Assembly: GCF_964204645.1 (NCBI RefSeq)
Contig: NC_134030.1
Span: 12,821,947-12,885,946 of the forward strand
Reading direction: 5' to 3'
DNA length: 64,000 nucleotides
Source of the DNA: Tubulanus polymorphus
Lineage: Eukaryota; Nemertea; Palaeonemertea; Tubulaniformes; Tubulanidae
In this document: in pieces, positions 1 through 10,083 of the stretch
How positions within the stretch are numbered: position 1 is the stretch's first letter
Layout of the letters: each line of letters opens with the position of its first letter
Made by a program: the position numbers and the translations under genes
The notes under the pieces: model-generated
What the model was told of the DNA's origin: nothing
What the model saw: only the letters and a program-made list of their open reading frames with translations
The model's database searches: none

Positions 1-1304
1 TACCCTAGACACATCTTCAGCCCAAAAACTGGCCCTGTCAGAATCAAGATGGCCGTCTGGCAGCCATTGTTGTTCGCCAAAATCAGCACTTTTTACACAT
101 ATTTGAACTTTTTGAGGGTAATAAGATAAAATCCCACTATTTACAGATTAAAAGAATTTAAAAACAAGAATTATTTTAGATATTTTAATATTTTAGATTT
201 AATAAATAAATTCTTGTTTTTAGATTCTTTTAATCTGTAAATAGTGGGATTTTATCTTATTATCCGTTCACCACGTTCGAGTGTGGTCATCGTTCTATTT
301 TTTTAGGGTAATTTTGAAGACGCTTCAATCAATTACCTTGATCTTTCAGATATATGTGAATCCCCCCAGGGTTCATCAGCATAACAAAAATTAGGTCGAT
401 CGGACTCAAGATGGCCGTCCTATGACCCTTTTAGTGCCCAAAAATGTTAATTTTGGCCCGAATTCTGAGTCCTGTAGCTTCCTACTGATATGCCATTTCT
501 CATTGCAATTTGTGATGGGTATTCTTTGGAAAGGGATGTTTTATACCTGAGACAGGTATTTTTCATCAGCCAATTATGACGCAATTGGCGGCCATTTTGG
601 TGTCACCAGTAGTCATTCGTAAGTGGGAAAAAGTTTTTCCACATTATATTGATACCTAAGCGTATTTTGCTACCACAATCGATTAGAAAGTTGTAGCTCA
701 ATGTTTTCTATGATCGTTATGAGTTTCAAGGTAATTGGATTTCGTATATGGCCACCAGGGGAGCGTTGAATAATACAATATCTTCGCATTTCTTTATTAT
801 ATTCGTACCTATGCATATTTTGTAACCACAATCAATTGGAAAGTTGTAGCTCATGACATCATCTATGATTGTTGCGAGTTTTAAGGACATTAGTTTTTCT
901 ATATGGTCACCAGGGGGCGTTGAATAGTAGAATAACTTAGTATTTCCTTATTATATTGGTACCTAGGCATATTTTGTTACCATGATCAATTGCAAAGTTG
1001 TAGTTCATGGCATGTTCTATGATTGTGGTGAGTTTAGAGGTCATTGGGTTTTGAATATGGTCACCAGGGGGCGTTGAATAGTATAATAACTTAGTATTGC
1101 CATATTAAATTGGTAACGAGGCATATTTTGTTATCACAATCCATTACAAAATCGTAGCTGCTGACATTTTCTATGACTGTGGTGAGTTCCAAGGTCATTG
1201 GTTTTTGTATATGGTCACCAGGGGGCGTTGAATATTGAAATTGTTAGATTGTTGAGCATTTGGAACCACTTCCCAAGTGGGCATGGTGTCCCTGGACCCC
1301 TAGT
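1..1304 (+). mobile_element. Family A Helitron-like element, 5' end outside the window
   Basis: Copy of the most abundant repeat in the window. It holds about four degenerate ~155-bp internal units, each with ACCAGGGGGCGTTGAATA and CACAATCAATTGCAAAGTTG-like blocks. It ends in a small hairpin (CCACTT ccc AAGTGG) followed by GTCCCTGGACCCCTAG and then T. A hairpin shortly before CTAG, with a T at the junction, is the known 3' signature of Helitrons. No coding region is seen, so it is non-autonomous. The body is split by the insertion at 123-304. The class assignment is inference from the ends; repeat-family identity to the other copies is directly visible. Confidence 0.7.
123..304. mobile_element. 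182-bp insertion with ~50-bp inverted arms and an 8-bp target duplication
   Basis: Inserted in the family A body: AGGGTAAT occurs at 115-122 and again at 305-312, and other family A copies (for example near 16150) read straight through with a single copy of the site. Inside, about 123-172 and 210-258 are near-perfect inverted arms (AAGATAAAATCCCACTAT and its complement), followed by a short tail 259-304. The arm sequence resembles 63285-63330 and the complement of 13675-13710, which lie beside hammerhead-like motifs, so it may be a Penelope-type terminal fragment inserted as an inverted pair. Confidence 0.6.
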
Positions 1305-1330
1305 TGGAAAATAGGAACTTTTATTTGGCT

Positions 1331-1674
1331 ATCTGAGGGTGAACTCCAGGGAGGTACTGGGTGCGGTAGGAGTCGGGGAGTTGTTATCAAGATTTCAGAG
1401 AGGAAGGTCCTCAAGAGGCTTCCCGAAATCTTAACGAAAATTACTTGCAGAAAGCAGGAATTATTATATTGTTAAAGTTAAAATTACTGAAACTATTTTG
1501 GATCTGAGGTTAAACTCGAGGGAGGTACTGGGTGCGGCAGGAGTCGGGGAGTTGTTATCAAAATTTCAGAGAGGAAGGTCCTCAAGAGGCTTCCCAAAAT
1601 CTTAACGAAAATTACTTGCAGAGCAGGAATTATTATATTATCAAAGTTAAAATTACTGAAACTATTTTGGAGAT
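1331..1674. repeat. 171-bp direct tandem duplication
   Basis: Two head-to-tail copies, 1331-1501 and 1502-1674, beginning ATCTGAGG and sharing GGAGGTACTGGGTGCGG and AGAGAGGAAGGTCCTCAAGA. Differences are a few substitutions and a 2-base indel, so the duplication is fairly recent. It starts directly downstream of the 3' end of the family A copy. Both units keep open frames but in different phases, so coding is unlikely. Confidence 0.85.
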
Positions 1675-1969
1675 GTTCAACTATAACTCTACATCAATTA
1701 GAGGAATATTGGAAGATATTTATTAGGCCTATCTATGATTGGATCGAGGTAGCTGACAAGAACTGGTTTGCGCAGCTGTATGTAACTTTATTTTAATTCC
1801 TAGTTATGGTAACTAAAAGTTAAGAATAACTTTTTTACATACTGTTAACCAACATGAGAGTTAACAAATATTTTTGCGCTGCGTAGTCACGCAAAGTAAA
1901 AGATGCTAAAGTACTGCGGTTATCAGTCTGAGAACTGATGAATCGTTAATTTCGCTTGGAGGAGTGACT

Positions 1970-2075
1970 TCACTTCCAGATTCAACTGAATGCAAAACTT
2001 CATTTCGAGATTCAACGGAATGCAAAACTTCACTTCAAAATTCAACTGAATGCAAAACTTCAGTGAGATTCAACA
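1970..2075. repeat. ~36-bp tandem repeat, about three units
   Basis: Units share TTCAACTGAATGCAAAACTTCA with small changes. The array is imperfect and short. Confidence 0.8.
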
Positions 2076-2772
2076 TCGCCGGGACTTGACGCGGAATCAA
2101 CTTTGATTTCAGTTAAGTGCGTTAACCGTCTGTTTGTTCGCGAGCGTTGAGCGTGGAAACTCTGCCGTAGTTAATAACTTTTTATCGCGCATTGGAGACA
2201 ACGAATTCAATCGTATCGTTCACGAGGACCGTTAATTTTTATTCGACAATTGCGTGCGTACCGTATGTATTGAACTTTGAACTCTCAATCTGACTTTTCA
2301 ATTTAGACTTCGCTTTAAGTTCGATATTAATCTTAATTGATTTTTTTGGGTTTCTTATTTCATTTAATTTCTAAATTCTGCAAATTACTGTTATATTTGT
2401 GCATGCTTCACTGAAAATATATATTGTTCATATCCATAGTTCAAATACTATTACATTGTCAGTGTGTCATTTAGGGATTTATTATTCGAACTCACCCGCA
2501 CAGTGGCTATCTTTGGCAAGTGCGGTTACACTATTGGGGCACAGGCTATCTTAAATCATCAAAGGTAAATGCATTGAAATTGTGTGGTAATTTATATAGC
2601 AAACTGGTATAGTGTCTGATAACATCGAAGTGAGATATGCTCATCATAAATTTACCTAACTAATCCAGAAATAGATCTAATAATCTCAAAAAGTGACATA
2701 TCAAAACATCAATGCATTTGATTTCTATTTAGTCAATGAAATGATGGTTAGTTTTCTATTTAATCTTCCTTG

Positions 2773-2820
2773 GCCTTTTTTTTCCGTAGCCATTTTTTCC
2801 TTGTCCATTTTTTCCGTTCA
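2773..2820. repeat. 15-bp tandem repeat, about three units
   Basis: Units of the form CCATTTTTTCCGTAG / CCATTTTTTCCTTGT. It resembles one arm of the tandem-unit termini seen at 34.2, 37.6 and 49.5 kb, but I found no inverted partner nearby. Confidence 0.6.
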
Positions 2821-3233
2821 CCATTGAAGAGTTTTTTTAGCATCTTCAGTTGATTGTTTTAATTCGTAAATCGTCGTCTGACGACAAGCTAGATTTCCTT
2901 CATTCTGATTGGCTAATTTATATTGCACATGCGCACTTAGGTGCATGACTAATTCTATAGGGTTATATCCCTGATGATATCTATGTCTCGCACGGGCATT
3001 GACAACCGTCATAAATATAAAATTGAAGACTGCTTAATGGCGTAAAAATAGCCTATTCATTGATTTTTGGCTCGCGTTAGCGAACCTATGTCAACGCTCT
3101 GGCCGATCGATAATCATGCGTACGCTAAAAGCTATTTTTAACACTCTTAAACGCAAGTTCATTAGCCTCTAATTTCACTACTAATGGGTGAATTGAACGG
3201 ATTAAGCAAAAATGTATTTCGTAATTGGTTTTT

Positions 3234-3505
3234 AGCCCACTTGGGACTTTAGTCCCAGCGGGCTATTGCGTTCACTTTTCGTCCGTCCGTCCGTAGGCAG
3301 CTATTGTTGTTCGGCAAATTCAGCACTTTTTACACATTTTTGAATTTTTTGAGGGAAATTTTAAAGACGCTTTGATCAATTACCTTGATCTTTCATATAT
3401 ATTTGAATCCCCAAAGGGCCCATCTGCATAAGAAAAATTGGGTCGATCGGCTTATAACGTGTTCTATGATTTGTTGAGTTTCAAGGTCATTGGTTTTTGG
3501 TTTAC
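3234..3505 (+). mobile_element. Family A fragment, 5' end
   Basis: Starts with the family 5' hairpin AGCCCACTTGGGACTTTAGT / CCCAGCGGGC and the CGTCCGTCCGTCCG stretch, runs through the GGGTCGATCGG block and then jumps by internal deletion to a CTATGATT..AAGGTCATTGG unit before ending. The rest of the copy is missing. Confidence 0.75.
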
Positions 3506-4689
3506 CTTTGTCAGCTCTCGCGTATAAAATTGCAATGACCTCGATTGGGGGTGTCGTCTCTACGAGCGAATGGGATTGGCTGTTTTTGGGATATACGGGG
3601 AATTCCGGCGCTACTGAAATAATTATGGGAGAGCCATAGAATGGCGTACGTTTCATTGGAATAGGTGCCGTATACGTGCGAATTTCAAATGCTCATTGCA
3701 CAGGGGCTTGTCACAATTTGATAATGAATGGATGATACCAGTATCCCTATATAAAAAAGAGCTAACTAAATCAACTATCTGTACATTACTTTCCCAATTC
3801 AATCGACTGTCATTTCCCGAATTTTCAACCGATTTACACGAAATAAACTCTTATACAAACTAGAAGACTTACTTTTTTCAATGAGCCTATGACTATCGCT
3901 CTACGATGAATATTTCACGTCGAAATCGCCGTTTTCCTCCAGAAAATCTGCCAAAATAACCCAGCACGGCAAATGGTTTCGACGCGGTTTACAGGCGAAT
4001 GCGCGCATTAAAGTGAGGAGACCTTGTCCGTTTCAGGTATTAAACACCACAAACTATACATCAAACAACGCACAACAGTCTTATCTTTCAACTTGATGAT
4101 GATTCCAGGATATTTCTAAACATTTGGAGGCGTTACAAGCACAAATTCTCGAGAAACTCTGGTAACGTAAAAGCGTGCACATATTCAATGTACTGTTTCA
4201 TTTTTAACACAGAGATGATGCTCTGGACGAAGTAATAATTTTAGAATAATTCCCGAAATCTACGCTATTAGACAAATTTCCCGTCCACAACGTAGATGAT
4301 TTTTACCATATTGTTTCCATGTAAAAAAGGTGATAAATTTTTTTTTTGCCCAAAAATTTTGCTAAAAAAAATTTCTACCTACTTACCGACTCATCCTGAA
4401 AAGTTGAGTCGGTGTTACAACAAACAGACAATTATTTTGGGATGGCCTTATTTGAATATTTTTTTCATATTGAGAAACATATTTTTTTTGAAAATATAAA
4501 ATAGTTTCCCTGCCGCGCCTACCTGTACCCTACAAAATTTTGGACGTGGACCGTATTCAAATGTATATCTTTGGTCTTATTTGACTACAAAATAATTCTT
4601 TAAGAAAGATAAAATACAATATAAACTTGTGGAACTTTGAAGTCACGAATTAAAAAGATTTTTCAAGCAATGCCCTTATTCCAAACAAC
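3506..4689. other. No feature identified
   Basis: Low-GC sequence with poly-T and poly-A stretches (4335-4375, 4480-4500). I see no coding exon, RNA gene or repeat that I can name. Confidence 0.4.
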
Positions 4690-5287
4690 CTCTAGCTTTC
4701 AAGGTAAACCACACTTTGCCCATGGGCAGTTTATTGTATATAGCCACCAGGGGCGTTGAATAATACAATAACTTAGTATTTCTATATTATATTTGTACCT
4801 ATGCATAATTTGTCACCACAATCGATTGCAAAGCTCACAATCGATTGTAGCTCATGACATGTTCTATAATTGTGGTGAGTTTTAAGGACATTAGTTATTC
4901 TATGTGGTCACCAGGGGGCGTTAAATAGTATAATAATTTAGTATTTCCTTATTAGATTGGTACACCTAGGCTATGATCAATTGCAAAGTTGTAGTTCATG
5001 ACATGTTCTTTGATTTTGGTTAGTATCAAGGTCATTGGGTTTTGCATATGGTCACCAGGGGGCATTGAATAGTAGAATTACTTAGTATTTCCATATTAAA
5101 TTGTTAACGAAGTATGTTTTTTTATCGCAATCAATTACAAAATCGTAGCTGCTGACATATGCTATGATTGTGGTGAGTTTCAAGGTCATTGGTTTTTATA
5201 TATGGTCACCAGGGGGCGTTGAATATTGAAATTGTTAGATTGTTGAGCGTTTGAAACCACTTTCCAAGGTGTCCCTGGACCCCTAGT
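4690..5287 (+). mobile_element. Family A fragment, 3' end
   Basis: Contains three to four of the ACCAGGGGGC-type internal units and ends GTCCCTGGACCCCTAG|T at 5283-5287. The hairpin before the end is damaged (CCACTTTCCAAGG). The 5' half is absent. Confidence 0.75.
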
Positions 5288-5477
5288 TTATATATTTTTT
5301 TCTTGTTTAATTTTCAGTGAAATGATTTTTTGCATACCGGTAGCCTACGTGACAAATTTTTTACTTCACACCAGTTTGGCGAGCCATTGGACCATTGGTC
5401 CTTTATTAGATATTAGTTCTGTAATTGTTATTTTTATGATACACACAGACATTACTGGGTTTGGTACTGGATAGCGC

Positions 5478-6459
5478 CAGTGCTTCATCTAGCCAAAAAT
5501 GGAGGGGCGGTCCGCCCCGCCACCGAAAATAGCTGCCCTTGTGCCCTCCAGATGTGTCCCATGCTCGCCCTTGTGCCCTCATCACTTGCGGTAGGTCTGC
5601 CCTCCTGTCCTCGTCAGTCACGAGTAATGAGTCAGGGCTTTCAAAATAAGCCGTCGCATCCGACTGTTAGTAAGAATCCTGCGACGGCTATGAAATATCT
5701 CGCATGATATCAATGATAGTGGCTCATGTGGTCAGTGGTCATATTTAAATGTACTGTAGTCAGTGTGCATCGTGTGAAAACGTGCCTCAGACGCGTGGCC
5801 TAGATTGTTTCATTTTGAACACATCGTGATGCTCTGGATCTTCTTATCTAGACTATTAGACAAATTTTATATACACAAGGTGAAAAACTTTGTTCGGTGA
5901 ACTCACAGAGAGACTTGCAGAGACAATTAGTTTGTGTAGCCTAATAGCAATAATGTGTTCTTAAGCTGGCTGCTTACCAATTACAACAGTTACTTGCCAA
6001 TCACTAACACTATCGATTTAAATCAATTAATTTGATATTTCTAAGATTAAAAATATGCAATTTCATTTAGCCCTATACACTATACAGCTGGCTATTTTCG
6101 TCGATCATTTGCTTTTTGAGATTGCTTTTTTCTGCCATTTTTTGTCTGCAACTGGTTTTCCAAATAATTTTGAAAGCCCTATCTATCATTGATTCACTTT
6201 TGTTCATTGACAGGCATAGGTGTAAGGATGTACTGTGGTCAAGTGTATCACTCATGGCAAAATCAGAGTGAAACATAATATCTAGTCCTCAATTGTAGTA
6301 GGGGGTACCTCGATTCTATGCAATAGGGAACATTGCAGGTTGCCCCTAAAACGGACGTGAGTGCATTATTATATGCCCTTGCTCGAATGGAATCACGGGC
6401 ACAAATGCCCTTATTTGAAATCAGCACCCTGCCCTTTTTTAATGATAGATGAAGCACTG
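5478..6459. mobile_element. Family C non-autonomous DNA transposon, copy 1
   Basis: Bounded by inverted termini CAGTGCTTCATCTA (5478) and its complement ending GCACTG (6459). AGCGC flanks both sides (5473-5477 and 6460-6464), a 5-bp target duplication. A second copy, 14856-17477, shares nearly the whole 982 bp, including GGGGCGGTCCGCCCCGCC near the left end and a CACCCTGCCC block near the right end. No transposase is encoded. The 5-bp duplication together with CAGTG ends does not let me name the superfamily. Confidence 0.8.
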
Positions 6460-6716
6460 AGCGCTGATAATGACATAAGGGTTACATGCTGAATTCAAGC
6501 CAGCGCAAATTTCTCATTTCAAGTTGATATACATGGTATTCGAAATGTTAGTTATCCCTCTTTATCTTATATGACTGTCTTTGCTGTATGGTACATTCAT
6601 CAGCATGTGGTCTATGCCTTATAGGGGTTTAGGAAACACTACTGATGATCGTAGTAGTTGTGTTTTCCTTGTTGGCTAGGCCTACCGCGCTGTACTGCGC
6701 TGATTGTTTATAATTT

Positions 6717-6860
6717 AAGGCAAGTGTTCACTGTGGCATTAGCAGTCAGTACTCTAGCATTATATAATAAGGCAAGTGAACATTGTGGCGTTAGCAGACG
6801 GTACTTAGGAATGATTTAATACGTCAAGTGAACACTGGAGCAAGTAGTCAGTACTTAACT
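6717..6860. repeat. ~60-bp degenerate tandem repeat, three units
   Basis: Units share GGCAAGTGAACACTGTGGC..TTAGCAGTCAGTACTTA with substitutions and small indels. Confidence 0.65.
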
Positions 6861-7322
6861 TTCCCATGCATTGAGTTAGATTTCCTGTCTGTGAATTTTA
6901 AGAAACATTCATTCAGGATTCAGCTCTCCTCACCTGAGCACAAGATAAGTGCTTGATTTTAAGCTGAGATGCTAAAACTTTTGCATGTCCCTTAAAAAAA
7001 ACTGATCGCTGTCCTGAAAAATACAGATCTCTGTCCCTCAAAACAATTGTCAGGGGTTGGCTGCTCTGCTAAATGATTACAGTTCTGATGAAAATAATGA
7101 TAACGCATAGCAAGTAGTCAGAGTGTGTTCAGAAAATGCGTGCACCTGTTATTCACTGGGTTAGTTATCTATTCAGTGAGATTATAATTAGAATTTTGAT
7201 GAATTAGCACACTTGATCTTTAACTACATATGCACTTATTGAAGAAATCATGAAGGTGCCCACAGCACCATGCATCCATCTAATATGTATGTTGTTTTTA
7301 TATTTAAGAGACGTACCAGAAT

Positions 7323-7489
7323 ATGGAAGGAACATCTGTCCTATCAAGACACACATTTATTCGCAATCTAAGTCCGGCTACTAAACAGCAATTGGAGACT
7401 TTTTTAGATCCCAATGATTTATGGAAAAAATTGATAATAGAAATCAAGCTTCCTGGTGGAGGGAACAAATATTCAAGTAATCATGTCAA
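7323..7489 (+). CDS. IRAK4/Pelle-like kinase, first coding exon (N-terminal half of death domain)
   Basis: ATG at 7323 opens 55 complete codons plus two bases, up to an AA|GTAAGC donor at 7490. The peptide has the IRAK4 N-terminal pattern: a T-[FY]-[IV]-R-x-L block (residues 11-16, TFIRNL), then LETFLDPNDLWKKL (residues 24-37) matching the FIDP..WKKLA helix, then IKLPGGGNKYSSNHV where IRAK4 has IKKPSGDDRYNQFHI. Death domains of this type bind MyD88 and other IRAKs in the Myddosome downstream of Toll/IL-1 receptors in the cytosol. The next exon (9923) completes the domain in the correct phase (AA+T). A member of the IRAK family is very likely; IRAK4 rather than another IRAK/Pelle is the best match but not proved. 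Confidence 0.8.
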
Positions 7490-7576
7490 GTAAGCGCAAG
7501 CTAATTATAATTAACCCCTATCATTCACTAAACTGCTCCTATAAGCCCTGAGGAAGTATAAGCTTAAGGAATTTTT

Positions 7577-8806
7577 AGCCCACTTGGGACTTAAGTCCCA
7601 GCGGGCTATTGCGTTCACTTTTCGTTCATCCATTCGTCCTGTCCGCCCTTAGACAAAATCCAGTTATTTTGGGAAGTTTTGAAGACGCTTCAATTCTTGA
7701 TATTTAGGTTGAAAACGCATCTACCCTTGAAACATCTTGAGCTCCAAAACTGGCCCTGTCAGAATCAAGATGACGGACAAGCAGCCATTGTTGTTCCCCA
7801 AAATAAGCACTTTTTACACATGTTTGAACTTTTTTCGTCTTTCGTATATATTTGATTCCATCAAGGGCACATCAGCTTGAGAAATATTGGGTCGATCGGA
7901 CTTAAGATGGCCGTCCTATGACCTTTTTAGTGCTCAAAAATGTCAATTTTGGCCCGAGTTCTGAGTCCTGTAGCTTCCTACTGGTTTGCCATTTCCATTG
8001 GAATTTGATGATGAGTATTCTTTAGAAAGGGATGGGATGTTTTATACCTAAGACAGGTATTTTTGATCGGCCAATTATGGCACGATTGGCAGCCATCTTG
8101 GTGTCATCAGTACTCATTCGTAGGTGGGAAAAAGTTTTTCCACATAATATTGATACCTAAGCATATTGTGTTACCACAATCAATTGGAAAGTTGTAGCTC
8201 ATAACGTGTTCTATGATATTGGTGAGTTCTAAGGTGATTGTATTTTGTATATGGCCACCAGGGTGCGTTGAATAATACAATAACTTAGTATTTCTATATT
8301 ATATTTGTACCTATACATATTTTGTTACCACAATCAATTGCAAAGTTGTAGCTCATGACATTGTCTATGATTTTGGTCAGTTTTAAGGACATTAGTTATT
8401 CTATATGGTTACCAGGGGTCACCATGCATTGAATAGTAGAATAACTCAGTATTTCCTTAAAAGATTGTTACCTAGGCATATTTTGTTACCATGATCAATT
8501 GCAATGTTGTAGTTCATGACATGTTCTATGATTGTGGCAAGATTCAAGGTCATTGTGTTTTGCATATGGTCACCAGGGGGTGTTGAATAATAGAATAACT
8601 TAGTATTTCCAAATTAAATTGATATTATTAAAGTTATCACAATCAATAACAAATCGTAGCTGCTGACATGTTCTATGATTGTGGTGGGTTTCAAGGTCAT
8701 TGGTTTCTGTATATGGTCACCGGAGGGCATTGAATATTGAAATCTTTAGATTGTTGAGCGTTTAAAACCACTTCCCAAGTGGGCATGGTGTCCCTGGACC
8801 CCTAGT
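7577..8806 (+). mobile_element. Family A element, both ends present, in an intron of the IRAK4-like gene
   Basis: Starts AGCCCACTTGGGACTTAAGT (5' hairpin) after a T run and ends CCCTGGACCCCTAG|T at 8802-8806 after the CCACTTCCCAAGTGG hairpin. It carries about five internal ~155-bp units. It lies between the two coding exons, so it is transcribed as intron sequence. Confidence 0.8.
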
Positions 8807-8905
8807 TCTATATGTCCACTCAGGGGAATGAAATTTTGAAATTTTCAGATTGTTGAGCATTTGAAAACACTTCCTAAGTGGGCATGGTGTCCCTGGACCC
8901 CTAGT
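8807..8905 (+). mobile_element. Extra family A 3' terminus in tandem
   Basis: A ~100-bp piece (CTATATGTCCACTCAGGGGA .. hairpin .. CCCTGGACCCCTAG|T) directly following the 3' end of the preceding copy. Almost the same piece recurs at 9816-9905, after family B. This suggests one 3'-end duplicate later split by a family B insertion, or repeated insertion at the same T-T junction. Confidence 0.65.
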
Positions 8906-9815
8906 TAGCTCTCGAGGAACGAGAGAGCTATTATGACGATGCCTCGAAATCGGTTGTGTATGTTGCCTGTCGTGCGAAGCACACACGTGTATGCATGCGC
9001 GCTGAACAAATAGTTCCATAATTTTAAGGCTAATATACATTTTGGTAGTAATGATTCCGGAGTGATTACGATGTATTATGAATAAATGAATTGTCATGAT
9101 TAAACTATTTTTCGATTAGTGAGTTGTTTATGCATTCGTGTCTGTGCGGATGAATATAACAACAATGTAGTCAGCCGTAAGCATTCCACTTTTTTTGCTG
9201 TGTGAACGATACAGCACGTGTCGCCGGTAAGTGATCCTTTTTAGCTCTATATCACTTAGAGGCACGAAAACAGCAAAATCGTTTCTAGAGAAATAACATT
9301 GTCCTTGTGGAAAAAATAAGTTTAAAGAACCAATCAGAGCCAAGCAGCAGCTGTTCATGTTCACGTGAAACCGGTGGTCGCGGTGTCATCGTCTTAATAT
9401 AATACACTATTTTACTTTCGGGTTCGTTTTACGTCTAAAATTAGCATTTCAAGTTTGATTTTTGTAAAATCTTGAATTGACTTAGTTTATGGAAGGACTT
9501 TTCAAATGCACAACAGAAAATTGATCTTTGACGATTGTGTAAGGGTTGGGTAAAATAGCGTTTTCTCAAGTCGCTGCCCTAGGCGTATATGTTGTGATAT
9601 GCTAATTAGCTATGTGCTTACGAACATATTCAATTTGATTTTATTCAGCAAAAAATTATCAAACTAATTTAAGCTTTGTTCAGTATAAATCAATCTTTGA
9701 GAGGAAAAATAATTGATTTAAAGCATATGCTACTTCTTGTGTTACTTAAAAAGTCAAATTTGTACTGTGTTAATAAAACAGGAGCTCGAGAGCACTGGAC
9801 CTTTGGTCCTCTAGT
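8906..9815 (+). mobile_element. Family B Helitron-like element
   Basis: Starts with an inverted motif AGCTCTCgaggaacGAGAGAGCT and ends GGACCTTTGGTCC hairpin, then TCTAG and T (9811-9815). The architecture is like family A (5' hairpin, 3' hairpin, CTAG|T) but the sequence is unrelated. Inserted at the CTAGT|T junction of a family A 3' end. Other pieces: 5' end at 27375, and a longer copy at about 51340-52005. Non-coding. Confidence 0.6.
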
Positions 9816-9905
9816 TCTATATGTCCACTCAGGGGAATGAAATTTTGAAATTGTCAGATTGTTGAGCATTTGAAACCACTTCCCAAGTGGGCACGAATTC
9901 CCTGG
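9816..9905 (+). mobile_element. Family A 3'-end fragment abutting an exon
   Basis: Begins CTATATGTCCACTCAGGGGA like 8807-8905 and includes the CCACTTCCCAAGTGG hairpin at about 9876-9890. After GGGCA it departs from the consensus and runs into the splice acceptor of the next exon. Confidence 0.65.
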
Positions 9906-9922
9906 TCTACTTTGTTTTTTAG

Positions 9923-10083
9923 TGTTATCGAGTGTGAAGGAAACAAGAAAGAACAAAGTCCCACTAGAATTTTACTGATGGACTGGGGTACTACTAATGC
10001 AACTCTTGGGCAGCTTATCACAGCATTGGCCCACGCTAAAATTTACAGCGCTGCAGACTTCCTAAATGAAGAAGTATTACAAT
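9923..10083 (+). CDS. IRAK4/Pelle-like kinase, second coding exon (C-terminal half of death domain)
   Basis: Acceptor CTTTGTTTTTTAG|T at 9922; the first base completes an AAT codon with the previous exon. The peptide contains SPTRILLMDWGTTNATLG followed by LITALAHAKIYSAADFL, matching the conserved SPT..LL.DWGT.N.TV.DL motif and last helix of IRAK4/MyD88-type death domains. The donor is T|GTACGT at 10084 (phase 1). No kinase-domain exon (G-loop, HRD or DFG block) is recognisable downstream on the plus strand, so the gene is partial here, continues in exons I cannot see, or has decayed. A window 10344-10465 is open after an AAG acceptor but in an incompatible phase. Confidence 0.8.

Larger units (their letters stand above)
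1305..3233. other. No gene seen; tandem repeats only
   Basis: Between two family A fragments. It holds the 171-bp duplication, the ~36-bp repeat and the 15-bp repeat listed separately. Short open frames here are not supported by codon structure or similarity. A stretch ending GGTAAAT near 2566 could be an exon donor but has no recognisable product. Confidence 0.5.

Noticed and set aside
3393-3656. 87-residue minus-strand open frame
   Set aside because: Half of it overlaps a family A 5' fragment and no domain is visible.
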